From contig NZ_ML137218.1 of the NCBI RefSeq assembly GCF_004015795.1, forward strand, positions 770,301 through 834,300: a DNA stretch of 64,000 nt. The letters are read 5' to 3'. Both the position numbers and the translations under genes were made by a program. Below are positions 43,809 through 53,050 of this stretch, in pieces. Position 1 is the stretch's first letter. Each line of letters begins with the position of its first letter. The stretch comes from Falsirhodobacter deserti. Lineage in GTDB: Bacteria; Pseudomonadota; Alphaproteobacteria; Rhodobacterales; Rhodobacteraceae. The notes under the pieces were generated by a model. That model worked only from the letters and a program-made list of their open reading frames with translations. It made no database searches and was not told where the DNA came from.

Positions 43809-44107
43809 ACCCCTGGGCCGGAGAAGCGGCGCTGACCATAGACGGCCGGCGCCATGTGGCGAAACTGACATTGGGGGCGCTGGCAGAGCTTGAGGCCGCG
43901 CTGGAGGCGGGAAACCTGATCGCCCTGATCCAGCGGTTCGAGGAGGGGCAGTTCACCACCCGCGATGTGCTGGCCGTGATCGTGGCCGGTTTGCGCGGGG
44001 GCGGCTGGGATGGGCAGGCGCAGGACCTGATGACCGCCGAGATTGTCCCTGCAGAGGCAGCGAAAGTGGCGGCGCTGCTGCTGGCCCGCGCTTTTGCGCT
44101 GCCGTGA
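43805..44107 (+). CDS. GTA tail assembly chaperone (g10)
   Basis: A 100-residue protein of the GTA gp10 family (GEAALTIDGRRHVAKLTLGALAELEAALEAGNLIALIQRFEEGQF), with a helical domain typical of tail assembly chaperones that bind the tape measure during tail building. ATGA overlap with g9. g10.1 begins on a GTG overlapping its stop. Confidence 0.88.
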   Translation: MNPWAGEAALTIDGRRHVAKLTLGALAELEAALEAGNLIALIQRFEEGQFTTRDVLAVIVAGLRGGGWDGQAQDLMTAEIVPAEAAKVAALLLARAFALP

Positions 44108-44304
44108 TCGACTGGGCCGGCCTGATGCGGGCAGGGCTGCACGGGCTGGGGCTGCATCCCGATGCCTTCTGGCGCCTGACGCCCAATGAATTGCGGATGA
44201 TGCTGGGGGCGGAGCAGGCGGCCCCGCTGTCGCGCGCGCGGCTGGAGGAACTGGCCCGCGCATTTCCCGATGTGAAAGGAGAAGGTGGTGAGCCAGGATC
44301 TTGA
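44104..44304 (+). CDS. GTA tail chaperone-like protein (g10.1)
   Basis: A 66-residue protein (IDWAGLMRAGLHGLGLHPDAFWRLTPNELRMMLG) of the phage_TAC family found only between g10 and g11 of GTAs and related phages. It starts at GTG 44104 overlapping the g10 stop (GTGA). In tailed phages two adjacent chaperone products at this place are often made by frameshifting; here they are separate overlapping genes. It overlaps g11 by 17 bp. Confidence 0.85.
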   Translation: MIDWAGLMRAGLHGLGLHPDAFWRLTPNELRMMLGAEQAAPLSRARLEELARAFPDVKGEGGEPGS

Positions 44305-44932
44305 GGAACAGGTGGATGCACTTGAAGCGACCCTTGGCTCTGTTTCCGGGATGGTGGGAGAGTTCGAGGGAGAACTGTCGCGGATGCGCGCGACAATGAC
44401 CTTCACGGGCCGCGAGGCCGAGCGGCTTTCGACCAGCATCGGCGGCGGTGTCCGCCGGGCCTTTGACGGGCTGATCTTTGACGGCGACCGCCTTTCCGAC
44501 GCGATGCGATCCGTGGGCGAGGCAATTACCCGCGCCGTTTACAAGACCGCGACGAAGCCGGTGGAGGGTGCGCTCGGCTCCCTCATCTCTGACGGGATGG
44601 GGGCGTTGATGGGCGGGGTGATGCCGTTTGCCAAGGGCGGGGCCTTCGCGCAGGGCCGGGTGATGCCTTTCGCCAAGGGTGGGGTCGTGTCCTCTCCAGT
44701 GATGTTTCCGATGCGGGGGGCGACCGGCCTGATGGGCGAGGCGGGGCCGGAGGCGATCATGCCGCTGACGCGCGGCGCCGACGGCCGGCTGGGCGTGCAG
44801 GCGCAGGGCGGGCGCACCGTCAACATCACCATGAATGTGACCACGCCCGACGTTGCGGGCTTTCAGCGCAGCCAGGGGCAGATCGCGGCGCAGGTCGGCC
44901 GGGCGCTGTCGCGGGGGCAAAGGAACAGATAA
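44288..44932 (+). CDS. GTA tape measure protein, short (g11)
   Basis: A 214-residue tape measure protein, much shorter than in phages, matching the short GTA tail. An N-terminal coiled-coil region (LEEQVDALEATLGSVSGMVGEFEGELSRMRA) is followed by a Gly-rich hydrophobic segment with the repeat VMPFAKGGAF/VMPFAKGGVV and GEAGPEAIMPLTRGADGRLGV, a hallmark of lambda-family tape measure C-termini. GTG 44288 has AGGAG 6 bp upstream; a GTG one codon earlier is closer. Overlaps g10.1 by 17 bp. Confidence 0.9.
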   Translation: MSQDLEEQVDALEATLGSVSGMVGEFEGELSRMRATMTFTGREAERLSTSIGGGVRRAFDGLIFDGDRLSDAMRSVGEAITRAVYKTATKPVEGALGSLISDGMGALMGGVMPFAKGGAFAQGRVMPFAKGGVVSSPVMFPMRGATGLMGEAGPEAIMPLTRGADGRLGVQAQGGRTVNITMNVTTPDVAGFQRSQGQIAAQVGRALSRGQRNR

Positions 44933-45564
44933 TGGCATTTCACGAGATACGCTTTCCCGCCAACCTGTCCTTCGGATCGGTGGGCGGGCCGGAGCGGCGC
45001 ACCGACATCGTCACCCTTGCCAATGGGTTCGAGGAACGGAACACCCCCTGGGCCCATGCGCGGCGGCATTACGATGCGGGCGTGGGGCTGCGGTCGCTGG
45101 ATGACGTGGCGACGTTGATCGCCTTCTTCGAGGCGCGTCAGGGCCAGCTTCACGGGTTCCGCTGGAAGGATTGGGCGGATCACAAATCGTGCCTGCCTTC
45201 GGGCACCGTGGGGCCGGCGGATCAACTGATCGGACGTGGCGACGGGCAGCAGCGGGTGTTCCGGCTGGTGAAAACCTATGCCTCGGGGCGGCAAAGCTAT
45301 GACCGGATCATCGCAAAGCCGGTCGAGGGGACGGTTCAGGTTTCACTTGGCGGCGACCCGCTGGTGGCGGGGGTGGCGTTCACGGTGAATGCGGCCACGG
45401 GCGTGCTGACCTTCGCCGCGCCCCCAGCCAAGGGGGCCGAGATCCGGGCGGGGTTCGAGTTCGATGTTCCCGTGCGCTTTGACACCGACCGCATCGCGAC
45501 CTCCGTTTCCTCGTTCCAGGCGGGGGAGGTTCCGAACGTTCCCATTGTGGAGATCCGGGTATGA
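44932..45564 (+). CDS. GTA distal tail protein (g12, DUF2460)
   Basis: A 210-residue DUF2460 protein (FHEIRFPANLSFGSVGGPERRTDIVTLANGFEERNTPWAHARRHYDAGVG), the ring that attaches the tail tip baseplate to the tube. The mid part GQLHGFRWKDWADHKSC and the C-terminal VRFDTDRIATSVSSFQAGEVPNVPIVEIRV are conserved. Start overlaps the g11 stop by 1 bp (TAATG); stop overlaps g13. Confidence 0.92.
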   Translation: MAFHEIRFPANLSFGSVGGPERRTDIVTLANGFEERNTPWAHARRHYDAGVGLRSLDDVATLIAFFEARQGQLHGFRWKDWADHKSCLPSGTVGPADQLIGRGDGQQRVFRLVKTYASGRQSYDRIIAKPVEGTVQVSLGGDPLVAGVAFTVNAATGVLTFAAPPAKGAEIRAGFEFDVPVRFDTDRIATSVSSFQAGEVPNVPIVEIRV

Positions 45565-46433
45565 CGCTTGCCGAACATCTGGCCGAAGGTGCCACCACGA
45601 CCTGCCGCGCATGGGCGCTGACCCGCCGCGACGGCGTGACGCTGGGTTTCACCGACCATGACATGGACCTGACGTTCGACGGGATGACCTTTCGCGCCAG
45701 CAGCGCGATGACCGCGCGGGCCCTTCAGCAATCCACCGGCCTTTCGGTCGACAATACGGAGGCGCTGGGCGCGCTGACCGATGCGGGCGTGACGGAGGCC
45801 GACATTCTTGCCGGCCGTTTCGACGGGGCCGAGCTTCGCTGCTGGCTGGTGAACTGGTCCGATCCGTCGCAGCGCCGGTTGGAGTTTCGCGGTGCGCTGG
45901 GCGAGATCGCCCGCGCGGGTGGCGCGTTTCGCGCCGAGCTGCGCGGTTTGGCGGAGGCGCTGAACCAGCCGCAGGGCCGCGTGTTTCAGCGGGGCTGCGG
46001 TGCGGTGCTGGGTGATCGCGCTTGCCGGGTGGATCTTTCGCAGGCGGGCTATGCCACCGAGATTGCAGCCGAGGTGATCGAGGATCGGCGCATCTTCACC
46101 TTCGCGGATCTGGCCGTCTTTGATGATCGATGGTTCGAGCGGGGCCGCATCCGTGTCATGACCGGTGCGGCGGCGGGCGAGGTCGGCATCATCAAGAACG
46201 ACCGGCTGACCGATGCGGGCCGCAAGGTGGAGCTTTGGCAGTCGCTTGGCCCCATCGCCTCTGGCGATCTGGTGCGGCTGGAGGCGGGATGCGACCGGCT
46301 GGCCGAAACCTGCCGGTTGAAGTTCCGCAACCTGATCAACTTTCAGGGCTTTCCGCATGTTCCGGGCGAGGATTGGCTGACCGCTTATCCCACATCCCGT
46401 GGCAGCAATGACGGGGGGAGCCTTTTCCGATGA
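45561..46433 (+). CDS. GTA tail hub protein (g13, DUF2163)
   Basis: A 290-residue DUF2163/BR0599-family protein with the N-terminal RRDGVTLGFTDHDMDLTFDG pattern. The QRGCGAVLGDRACRVDL segment and the Cys-containing C-terminus CRLKFRNLINFQGFPHVPGEDW resemble the iron-sulfur-type hubs of lambdoid tails (cysteines in GCGAVLGDRAC and CDRLAETC). In RcGTA this iron-sulfur hub caps the baseplate. Overlaps g12 and g14 by 4 bp each. Confidence 0.9.
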   Translation: MTLAEHLAEGATTTCRAWALTRRDGVTLGFTDHDMDLTFDGMTFRASSAMTARALQQSTGLSVDNTEALGALTDAGVTEADILAGRFDGAELRCWLVNWSDPSQRRLEFRGALGEIARAGGAFRAELRGLAEALNQPQGRVFQRGCGAVLGDRACRVDLSQAGYATEIAAEVIEDRRIFTFADLAVFDDRWFERGRIRVMTGAAAGEVGIIKNDRLTDAGRKVELWQSLGPIASGDLVRLEAGCDRLAETCRLKFRNLINFQGFPHVPGEDWLTAYPTSRGSNDGGSLFR

Positions 46434-46852
46434 ATGCCATCGTGATCGAAGCGCGGCGCTGGATCGGCACCCCCTATGTGCATCAGGGCGATGTGCGGGG
46501 GGCGGGCACCGATTGCCTTGGCTTGATCCGCGGCGTGTGGCGCAGCATTGCCGGGGCCGAGCCGGAGCCGGTGCCGGCCTATACGATGGACTGGTCCGAA
46601 CCCTCGGGAGACGATGTGCTGATGCGGGCCGCCCATCGCTGGCTGGTCCGCAGGCCCGATGGCCAGCCGGAAGCGGGTGACGTGCTGCTGTTCCGGATGC
46701 GGGCCGGCGGCGTGGCCAAGCATCTGGGCATCTTCAGCGGCGAGGGCCGTTTCATTCATGCCTATACGGGCCACGGCGTGACCGAAAGCCCCCTTTCTGC
46801 CCCTTGGGCGCGCCGGATCGCGGCGCGCTTTGCGTTTCCCGAAAGGACCTGA
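46430..46852 (+). CDS. GTA cell-wall peptidase (g14, NlpC/P60)
   Basis: A 140-residue NlpC/P60 cysteine peptidase: the nucleophile Cys is in GTDCLGLIRGVWR (about residue 27) and the base His in KHLGIFSGEGRFIHAYTG (about 100). It sits in the tail tip and should cut peptidoglycan peptides when the particle delivers DNA. ATGA overlap with g13. Confidence 0.93.
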   Translation: MNAIVIEARRWIGTPYVHQGDVRGAGTDCLGLIRGVWRSIAGAEPEPVPAYTMDWSEPSGDDVLMRAAHRWLVRRPDGQPEAGDVLLFRMRAGGVAKHLGIFSGEGRFIHAYTGHGVTESPLSAPWARRIAARFAFPERT

Positions 46853-46854
46853 CA

Positions 46855-49800
46855 TTGGCAACCCTTCTGCTTGCATCGGCCGGCGCGGCCATCGGAGGAG
46901 CTTTCGGCGGGGCCGCACTTGGCCTGTCGGGGGCGGTGCTTGGCCGCGCCGTTGGCGCCACGCTGGGGCAGGTGCTCGATCAGCGCCTTCTTGGCGGCTC
47001 GGACGCGGTGGAGGTGGGGCGGCTTGACCGCTATCGCCTGATGGGCGCCAGCGAGGGCGCCGCCATTCCGCAGGTTTACGGGCGCAGCCGGGTCGGGGGG
47101 CAGGTCATCTGGGCCACGCGCTATCTTGAAACGAAGAGCACGTCCTCGGGCGGGGGGAAAGGCTCCAAGCCCAAGGTGACCCAATATTCCTATTCCGTCA
47201 GCCTTGCGGTCGCCCTGTGCGAGGGCGAGATCGCCAGCGTGGGCCGCATCTGGGCCGACGGGGCCGAGGTTTCGCCCGAGGATCTGAACATTCGTGTTTA
47301 TACCGGCGGTCAGGACCAGCTTCCCGATCCCAAGATCGAGGCGGTGGAAGGGCAGGGCATGGCCCCGGCTTATCGTGGCATCGCCTATGTCGTGTTCGAG
47401 GATGTGCCGCTTGGCCCTTATGGCAACCGCATCCCGCAGTTCAGCTTCGAGGTGTTGCGCCCCTCAGAGGGGCTGACGCTTCAGAACGCGGTGCGGGCGG
47501 TCGCGATGATCCCCGGCACCGGGGAATATTCGCTGGCCACGACGCAGGTTCACCAGAATTACGGCCTTGGGGTGAACAAGGCGGTCAACGTGAACTCGCC
47601 TTCCGGCAAAACCGATCTCGAAACCTCGCTGGACCAGCTGGGGGCGGAACTGCCGCGGGCGGGGTCCGTGTCGTTGGTGGTGTCCTGGTTCGGCACCGAT
47701 TTGCGTTGCGCCGATTGCACCATTCAGCCCCGGGTGGAACAGACCGAGGTTGACGGGCAAAATATGCCTTGGGAAGTTGCCGGCCTGACGCGCCGCGATG
47801 CGGGGCTGGTGCCGCTTCAGGCGGGGCGACCGGTTTATGGGGGCACGCCCTCGGATCGTTCGGTGATGGAGGCGATCCGCGCAACCCGCGCCTCGGGGCG
47901 GGAGGTGATGTTCTATCCCTTCATCCTGATGGAGCAGATGGACGGCAACATCCTGCCAGACCCGTGGTCGGGCGGCGAAGGACAGCCGGTGCTGCCGTGG
48001 CGTGGGCGGATCACGACCTCGCTGGCCCCGGGCAAGCAGGGCACGCCCGACCGCACGGCCGAAGCCGAGGCGGAGGTCGCGGAATTCTTCGGCGATGATG
48101 CGACCGAATGGCGGTATCGCCGTTTCATTCTGCACTATGCCCGCCTTTGCGCGCAGGCGGGGGGCGTCGATGCGTTCTGCATCGGTTCGGAAATGCGCGG
48201 GTTGACGCAGATCCGGGGTGCTGGCGACAGCTTCCCCGCCGTCGACGCGCTGCGCCGCCTTGCCAAAGAGGTTCGGGAAATCCTTCCCGATGCCAAGATC
48301 AGCTATGCCGCCGATTGGAGCGAGTATTTCGGTTATCACGCCGATGGGGACGTGTATTTTCATCTTGATCCGCTTTGGGCCGATCCGGCGATCGATTTCG
48401 TCGGCATCGACAACTACATGCCATTGTCCGACTGGCGCGGCGGCAAGGATCATGCCGATGCGGGCTGGGGGTCCATCTACAACCTTGATTATCTGAAGGC
48501 CAACGTCGCGGGCGGCGAGGGGTATGACTGGTACTATGACGGCCCGGAGGGGCTGGCTGCGCAGAACCGCAAGCCCATCACCGATGGCGCACATAACGAG
48601 CCGTGGGTGTTCCGCTACAAGGACATCCGCCACTGGTGGTCGCGCCCGCATCACGAAAGGCGGGGCGGTATGCGCCTTGCGCAGCCGACGGCGTGGGTGC
48701 CGAAGTCCAAGCCGATCCGGTTCACGGAATACGGCTGCGCGGCCATCGATCGCGGCACGAACGAGCCGAACAAGTTCCTTGACCCGAAATCTTCGGAATC
48801 CGTTCTGCCGCGTGGGTCCGATGGCCGGCGCGATGACCTGATCCAGATGCAGTATTTGCGCGCGATGGCAGATTACTGGGGCGATGCGGCGAACAACCCG
48901 CTGTCGCCCAGCTATGCAGGCCGGATGGTCGACATGACGCGCGCCCATGTCTGGGCGTGGGATGCGCGGCCGTTTCCCGTTTTTCCGAACCTGACGGAGC
49001 TTTGGTCGGACGGCGACAACTATCCCCGCGGCCATTGGCTGAACGGTCGGGCGACGGCGCAGCCGCTGGCGCAGGTGGTGGAGGAGATTTGCGCACGGTC
49101 GGGCGTGACGGCGGTGGATGTCTCGCAGCTTCACGGCATCCTGCGCGGATATGTCATCGACCGGACCAGCCATGCCCGTGCTGCGCTGCAGCCCCTGATG
49201 CTGGCCTATGGGTTTGAGGCGATGGAGCGGGACGGCATGCTTGTCTTCCGGATGCGGGACGGCGTTCCGCAGCTGGCGCTGGACGCGGACATGCTCGCGG
49301 TTTCGGCCGAGCTGAACGGGGTGATTGAAACATCGCGCACGCCCGATGCGGAAACCGACGGCCATATCCGCCTGTCGTTTACGGAGGCGGAAGGCGATTA
49401 TACGGCCCGCCAGATCGAGGCGATCTTCCCGGATGAGCGTACGACCTCGGTTGCGCAGTCGGAACTGCCGATGGTGCTGACCGCCGCCGAAGGGCGCGGC
49501 ATTGCCGAACGTTGGCTGGCAGAGGCGCGGGTGGCGCGGGACAGTGCCCGCTTCGCGCTGCCGCCTTCGGTCCAGTTGGGGGTGGGGGATGTCGTCACGC
49601 TGAACGGTTTGCACTGGCGGATCGACCGGCTGGATCGGGGCGAGGTGCAACTGGCAGAGGCGGTGCGGGTGGAGGCCTCTGTTTACACGCGTTCCGATGC
49701 GGTGGAGGAGCGGGCGGTGCCGCGGCCCTTCGTGGCGCCGGTGCCGACCTTCCCGCTGCTGCTGGATCTGCCGCTGCTGACAGGGCAGGAGGTGGAACAC

Positions 49801-50661
49801 GCGCCGCATCTGGCGGTCACGGCAACGCCGTGGCCCGGCCAACTCGCCTTGTGGAGCGCACCGGAAGACGCGGGCTATACCCTCAATACGTTGGTGGAAA
49901 GTGCGGCTGTGATCGGCGTGACGGAAACGCCCTTGCTTCCCGCCAAGTCGGGCCAGTGGGATCGCGGTGCTGCGCTGCGTGTGAAGGTTCACGGCGGTGC
50001 GCTTTCCTCGGCCTCTGCGATGCAGGTGCTGAATGGGGCGAATGCGATGGCCATCGGCGACGGTCAGGTGTGGGAGGTGTTCCAGTTCGCGGATGCCACG
50101 CTGGTATCCAAAGGCGTCTATGATCTGCGAATGCGCCTGCGTGGCCAGGCCGGAACCGACGCGATCATACCGGCGGAAGGGTGGCCCGCCGGCAGTTATG
50201 TCGTGCGGCTGGATGAAAGCGTGCAGCAGATCAGCCTTGCCGCGAATGCCCGCAACCTTGCGCGGCATTACCGGATCGCACCTGCCGCGCGGGGCTATGA
50301 CGACGCGACAGCGGTGCATCAGGTGCATGCCTTCGCAGGGGTCGGGCTGCGGCCGCTGTCGCCGTGCCATCTGCGTGCGGCCGGCGGGCCGGATGTGGCG
50401 CTGACATGGATACGCCGCACGCGGATCGATGGCGACAGCTGGGAGTCCTATGAGGTGCCGCTGGGCGAGGCGCGGGAAAGCTACATGATCCGCGTGGTTG
50501 CCGATGATCGCGTCCGCCGCGAAGTGATCGTGGATGCCCCCCGCTGGACCTATACCGCCGCAATGCGGAAGGCGGATGGCGTGGAGGGCGGGTGCACCAT
50601 TTCGGTGGCCCAGATATCGGACCGGTTCGGGCCCGGTCCGTTCGCAAGCATCACGGTTTGA
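46855..50661 (+). CDS. GTA megatron protein (g15, host specificity / tail tip)
   Basis: A 1268-residue protein, the largest of the cluster. N-terminal hydrophobic Gly/Ala segment (2-40), which may span the recipient membrane; a TIM-barrel-like GTA domain (about 430-740, with SYAADWSEYFGYHADGD and DFVGIDNYMPLSDWR); then phage-tail type 3 domains and beta-rich modules at the C-terminus. Start is TTG 46855 (AAAGGA 7 bp upstream), giving MATLLLASAGAAIGG. The frame is intact throughout. Its stop overlaps convergent fliG by 11 bp. Confidence 0.93.
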   Translation: MATLLLASAGAAIGGAFGGAALGLSGAVLGRAVGATLGQVLDQRLLGGSDAVEVGRLDRYRLMGASEGAAIPQVYGRSRVGGQVIWATRYLETKSTSSGGGKGSKPKVTQYSYSVSLAVALCEGEIASVGRIWADGAEVSPEDLNIRVYTGGQDQLPDPKIEAVEGQGMAPAYRGIAYVVFEDVPLGPYGNRIPQFSFEVLRPSEGLTLQNAVRAVAMIPGTGEYSLATTQVHQNYGLGVNKAVNVNSPSGKTDLETSLDQLGAELPRAGSVSLVVSWFGTDLRCADCTIQPRVEQTEVDGQNMPWEVAGLTRRDAGLVPLQAGRPVYGGTPSDRSVMEAIRATRASGREVMFYPFILMEQMDGNILPDPWSGGEGQPVLPWRGRITTSLAPGKQGTPDRTAEAEAEVAEFFGDDATEWRYRRFILHYARLCAQAGGVDAFCIGSEMRGLTQIRGAGDSFPAVDALRRLAKEVREILPDAKISYAADWSEYFGYHADGDVYFHLDPLWADPAIDFVGIDNYMPLSDWRGGKDHADAGWGSIYNLDYLKANVAGGEGYDWYYDGPEGLAAQNRKPITDGAHNEPWVFRYKDIRHWWSRPHHERRGGMRLAQPTAWVPKSKPIRFTEYGCAAIDRGTNEPNKFLDPKSSESVLPRGSDGRRDDLIQMQYLRAMADYWGDAANNPLSPSYAGRMVDMTRAHVWAWDARPFPVFPNLTELWSDGDNYPRGHWLNGRATAQPLAQVVEEICARSGVTAVDVSQLHGILRGYVIDRTSHARAALQPLMLAYGFEAMERDGMLVFRMRDGVPQLALDADMLAVSAELNGVIETSRTPDAETDGHIRLSFTEAEGDYTARQIEAIFPDERTTSVAQSELPMVLTAAEGRGIAERWLAEARVARDSARFALPPSVQLGVGDVVTLNGLHWRIDRLDRGEVQLAEAVRVEASVYTRSDAVEERAVPRPFVAPVPTFPLLLDLPLLTGQEVEHAPHLAVTATPWPGQLALWSAPEDAGYTLNTLVESAAVIGVTETPLLPAKSGQWDRGAALRVKVHGGALSSASAMQVLNGANAMAIGDGQVWEVFQFADATLVSKGVYDLRMRLRGQAGTDAIIPAEGWPAGSYVVRLDESVQQISLAANARNLARHYRIAPAARGYDDATAVHQVHAFAGVGLRPLSPCHLRAAGGPDVALTWIRRTRIDGDSWESYEVPLGEARESYMIRVVADDRVRREVIVDAPRWTYTAAMRKADGVEGGCTISVAQISDRFGPGPFASITV

Positions 50662-51694
50662 CCGTATCAACAGGCGGCTTGAGGGTGATCTCCTTGGCCG
50701 CCTCCAGCTTGCGGATTTCCTCGATCACGGCGGCCATGGCAATCTCGGTGTCCTTGGCCGCGGGGGTGGCGCGGTCGCCCATCTCGTCGCGCAGGGTCTG
50801 GGCCATGCGCTGGGGCAGGTTGGCCAGCAGGAAGTCCACCCCTTCGCCGCCCGCATAAAGGGCGGTCAGAAGCGTATCCGGCTGGACGGCGCGAACGATG
50901 CGCGGCACGTCGGTGGGGGTGACGCGATCGGGGATATGGGCGAAGGTGAAAATGGCCCTGCGCACCTCGGCCGAGAAGACCTTGTCCTCTTCCTCCAGCC
51001 CGGCCAGAACATCCTCGCGCGTCTGGCTTGCCGAAACGTTCAGGATCGCACCGACCCGTTCACCGGGGGCGGCGTTGAAGGCGCGGGGCGGTTCCGCCTC
51101 CAGCTGGTGGCAGATGGTCTGGCCGATCCGGCGCACCGTTGCTGGATCGACATTCGTGGTCTGCGATACCGCATAGGCCACGCGCCGCGCCCGTTCCCCC
51201 GGCAGCTTGCCCAGAAGTTCGGCCGACCGCGCGACGGGCAGCTTGGAGATGATGACGGCGGCGACTTCCACCGCCTCCTCCTCCAGCACGGGAAGGAGTT
51301 TTTCTGAAGGAAGGGCATCAAGCCGTTCCCACGGGCAGGCGGGGCCCGCACCCGCGCGGCGCAAGATGCTGGCCGCCTCCGAGGAGATATGGCCGTCCAT
51401 CGCCTTCAGCGCGCCTTCCATCCCGCCCGGAAAGGCGAGGCCGACGCTTTCAAGTTCTTCCAGAAATTCTGCCACCACGGTGTTCATGGTGTCGCGATCC
51501 ACAAGGCGAAGCTGGCCCATCTGTTGGGTCAGATCCGCCTGCATGTCTTCCGGCAGGGCGGTGACGGGAACGGAACTGCCTTCCGAAAGCAGCAGACGGA
51601 CGATCACGGCGGCTTTCTGCCGCTTCGTCAATGGTCGGGGCAGCACGCGAACCGCACGCTGCGCCGGCTGTATTTGTGCCAAGGCCTGAGCCAT
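50651..51694 (-). CDS. fliG: Flagellar motor switch protein FliG
   Basis: A 347-residue protein whose middle and C-terminal domains match FliG: VGAILNVSASQTREDVLAGLEEEDKVFSAEVRRAIFTFAHIPDRVTPTDVPRIVRAVQPDTLLTALYAGG and a C-terminal torque-helix region RDEMGDRATPAAKDTEIAMAAVIEEIRKLEAAKEI, in which the charged residues that contact MotA are reduced. In the rotor ring FliG couples the stator to rotation. No other flagellar gene is nearby. Its stop lies inside the end of GTA g15 on the other strand. Confidence 0.85.
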   Translation of the reverse strand: MAQALAQIQPAQRAVRVLPRPLTKRQKAAVIVRLLLSEGSSVPVTALPEDMQADLTQQMGQLRLVDRDTMNTVVAEFLEELESVGLAFPGGMEGALKAMDGHISSEAASILRRAGAGPACPWERLDALPSEKLLPVLEEEAVEVAAVIISKLPVARSAELLGKLPGERARRVAYAVSQTTNVDPATVRRIGQTICHQLEAEPPRAFNAAPGERVGAILNVSASQTREDVLAGLEEEDKVFSAEVRRAIFTFAHIPDRVTPTDVPRIVRAVQPDTLLTALYAGGEGVDFLLANLPQRMAQTLRDEMGDRATPAAKDTEIAMAAVIEEIRKLEAAKEITLKPPVDTVKP

Positions 51695-51748
51695 GTTGCC
51701 CCCTTCAACCGTTTGGGGGCAACATCCCAGTTGCGGGTTAATGGGCGG

Positions 51749-53050
51749 TTAGCCGAAGACCCGCTTGAAGATCGTGTCGACATGCTTGGTGTGATAGCCA
51801 AGGTCGAATTTTTCCTCGATCTGTTCGGGGCTCAGCGCAGCCGTAACCTCGGGATCGGCCAGAAGCTCCGTCTTGAAATCGGCGCCCTGTTCCCAGACCT
51901 TCATCGCGTTGCGCTGCACAAGGCGATAGCTGTCCTCGCGCGATACGCCAGCCTGCGTGAGGGCCAGCAGGACGCGCTGGCTCATCACAAGACCGCGGAA
52001 CTTGTTCATGTTGGCCAGCATCGCTTCGGGATAGACGACCAGCTTTTCGATCACGCCGGCCAGGCGGTGCAGGGCGAAATCCAGCGTGATGGTCGCGTCC
52101 GGACCGATGGCGCGTTCCACGGAGGAATGGCTGATGTCGCGTTCATGCCACAGGGCCACGTTTTCCATCGCGGGAATAACGGCCATGCGGACCAGACGCG
52201 CCAGGCCCGTCAGGTTTTCCGTCAGCACCGGGTTGCGCTTGTGCGGCATCGCCGAGGATCCCTTCTGGCCGGGGGAGAAGAACTCCTCGGCTTCCAGAAC
52301 CTCGGTCCGTTGCATGTGCCGGATTTCGATCGCGATGTTTTCCATGCTGGACGCGATGACGCCCAGCGTGGCAAAGAACATGGCGTGACGGTCGCGCGGG
52401 ATGACCTGGGTGGAGATCGGCTCCGGCTTCAGGCCCAGCTTTTCGCAGACATGTTCTTCCACGCGCGGATCGATATTGGCAAATGTCCCAACCGCGCCAG
52501 AGATCGCGCCAGTGCGGATTTCCTCGCGTGCGGCTTCCAGCCGTGCCTTGCCTCGGGCCATTTCGGCATAGAAGCGGGCAAAGGTCAGGCCCATCGTCGT
52601 AGGTTCGGCGTGGATGCCGTGGCTGCGGCCGATGCGGACAGTGTCCTTGTGTTCGTGGGCGCGAGCCTTGAGCGCGGCCAGAACGCGGTCCATGCCAGCC
52701 AGAAGCAGATCGGAGGCGCGGACCAGCTGGATGTTCAGCGTCGTGTCCAGCACGTCGGAGGAGGTCATGCCCTGATGGACAAAACGCGCATCTTCCGCGC
52801 CGACATGTTCGGCAAGATGCGTCAGGAAGGCGATGACGTCATGCTTGGTGACGGCCTCGATCTCGTCGATGCGGGCGACGTCGAACTGCACATCCTTGGC
52901 GCGCCAGACGGCATCGGCATTGGCACGCGGGATCACGCCCAGATCGGCCTGCGCGTCGCAGGCATAGGCCTCGATCTCGTACCAGATGCGGAATTTCGTT
53001 TCGGGCGACCAGATGGCGACCATGTCGGGGCGGGAATAGCGAGGGATCAT
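51749..53050 (-). CDS. purB: Adenylosuccinate lyase
   Basis: A 433-residue fumarase/aspartase-superfamily enzyme acting twice in purine synthesis (SAICAR to AICAR, and adenylosuccinate to AMP). The signature SSAMPHKRNPV (around residue 263), TTMGLTFARFYAEMARGKAR and HGMTSSDVLDTTLN-type text (with GIHAEPT as the active His region) are clear. ATG at 53050 gives MIPRYSRPDMVAIWSPETKF, the conserved start. Single gene behind fliG on the same strand. Confidence 0.97.
   Translation of the reverse strand: MIPRYSRPDMVAIWSPETKFRIWYEIEAYACDAQADLGVIPRANADAVWRAKDVQFDVARIDEIEAVTKHDVIAFLTHLAEHVGAEDARFVHQGMTSSDVLDTTLNIQLVRASDLLLAGMDRVLAALKARAHEHKDTVRIGRSHGIHAEPTTMGLTFARFYAEMARGKARLEAAREEIRTGAISGAVGTFANIDPRVEEHVCEKLGLKPEPISTQVIPRDRHAMFFATLGVIASSMENIAIEIRHMQRTEVLEAEEFFSPGQKGSSAMPHKRNPVLTENLTGLARLVRMAVIPAMENVALWHERDISHSSVERAIGPDATITLDFALHRLAGVIEKLVVYPEAMLANMNKFRGLVMSQRVLLALTQAGVSREDSYRLVQRNAMKVWEQGADFKTELLADPEVTAALSPEQIEEKFDLGYHTKHVDTIFKRVFG

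Larger units (their letters stand above)
36983..50661 (+). other. Gene transfer agent structural cluster (RcGTA-type, g1-g15)
   Basis: A contiguous set of phage-like genes in the order known for Rhodobacter capsulatus GTA: small and large terminase, portal, g3.5, prohead protease, capsid, adaptor, stopper, tail terminator, tail tube, two tail chaperone-type genes, tape measure, distal tail, hub, peptidase, megatron. There is no integrase, replication, lysogeny or lysis gene inside, which separates it from a prophage. All reading frames look intact. Most junctions are 4-bp overlaps; the exceptions are a 144-bp gap between g2 and g3 and a 103-bp gap between g5 and g6. Confidence 0.93.

Noticed and set aside
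37112..50661. Interpretation as a prophage
   Set aside because: No integrase, repressor, replication or lysis genes and no attachment-site repeats; gene order and gene sizes match a GTA exactly.
47464..50670. A roughly 1068-codon minus-strand frame opposite g15
   Set aside because: Antisense shadow of the megatron gene, low-complexity Arg/His-rich translation with no start signal.
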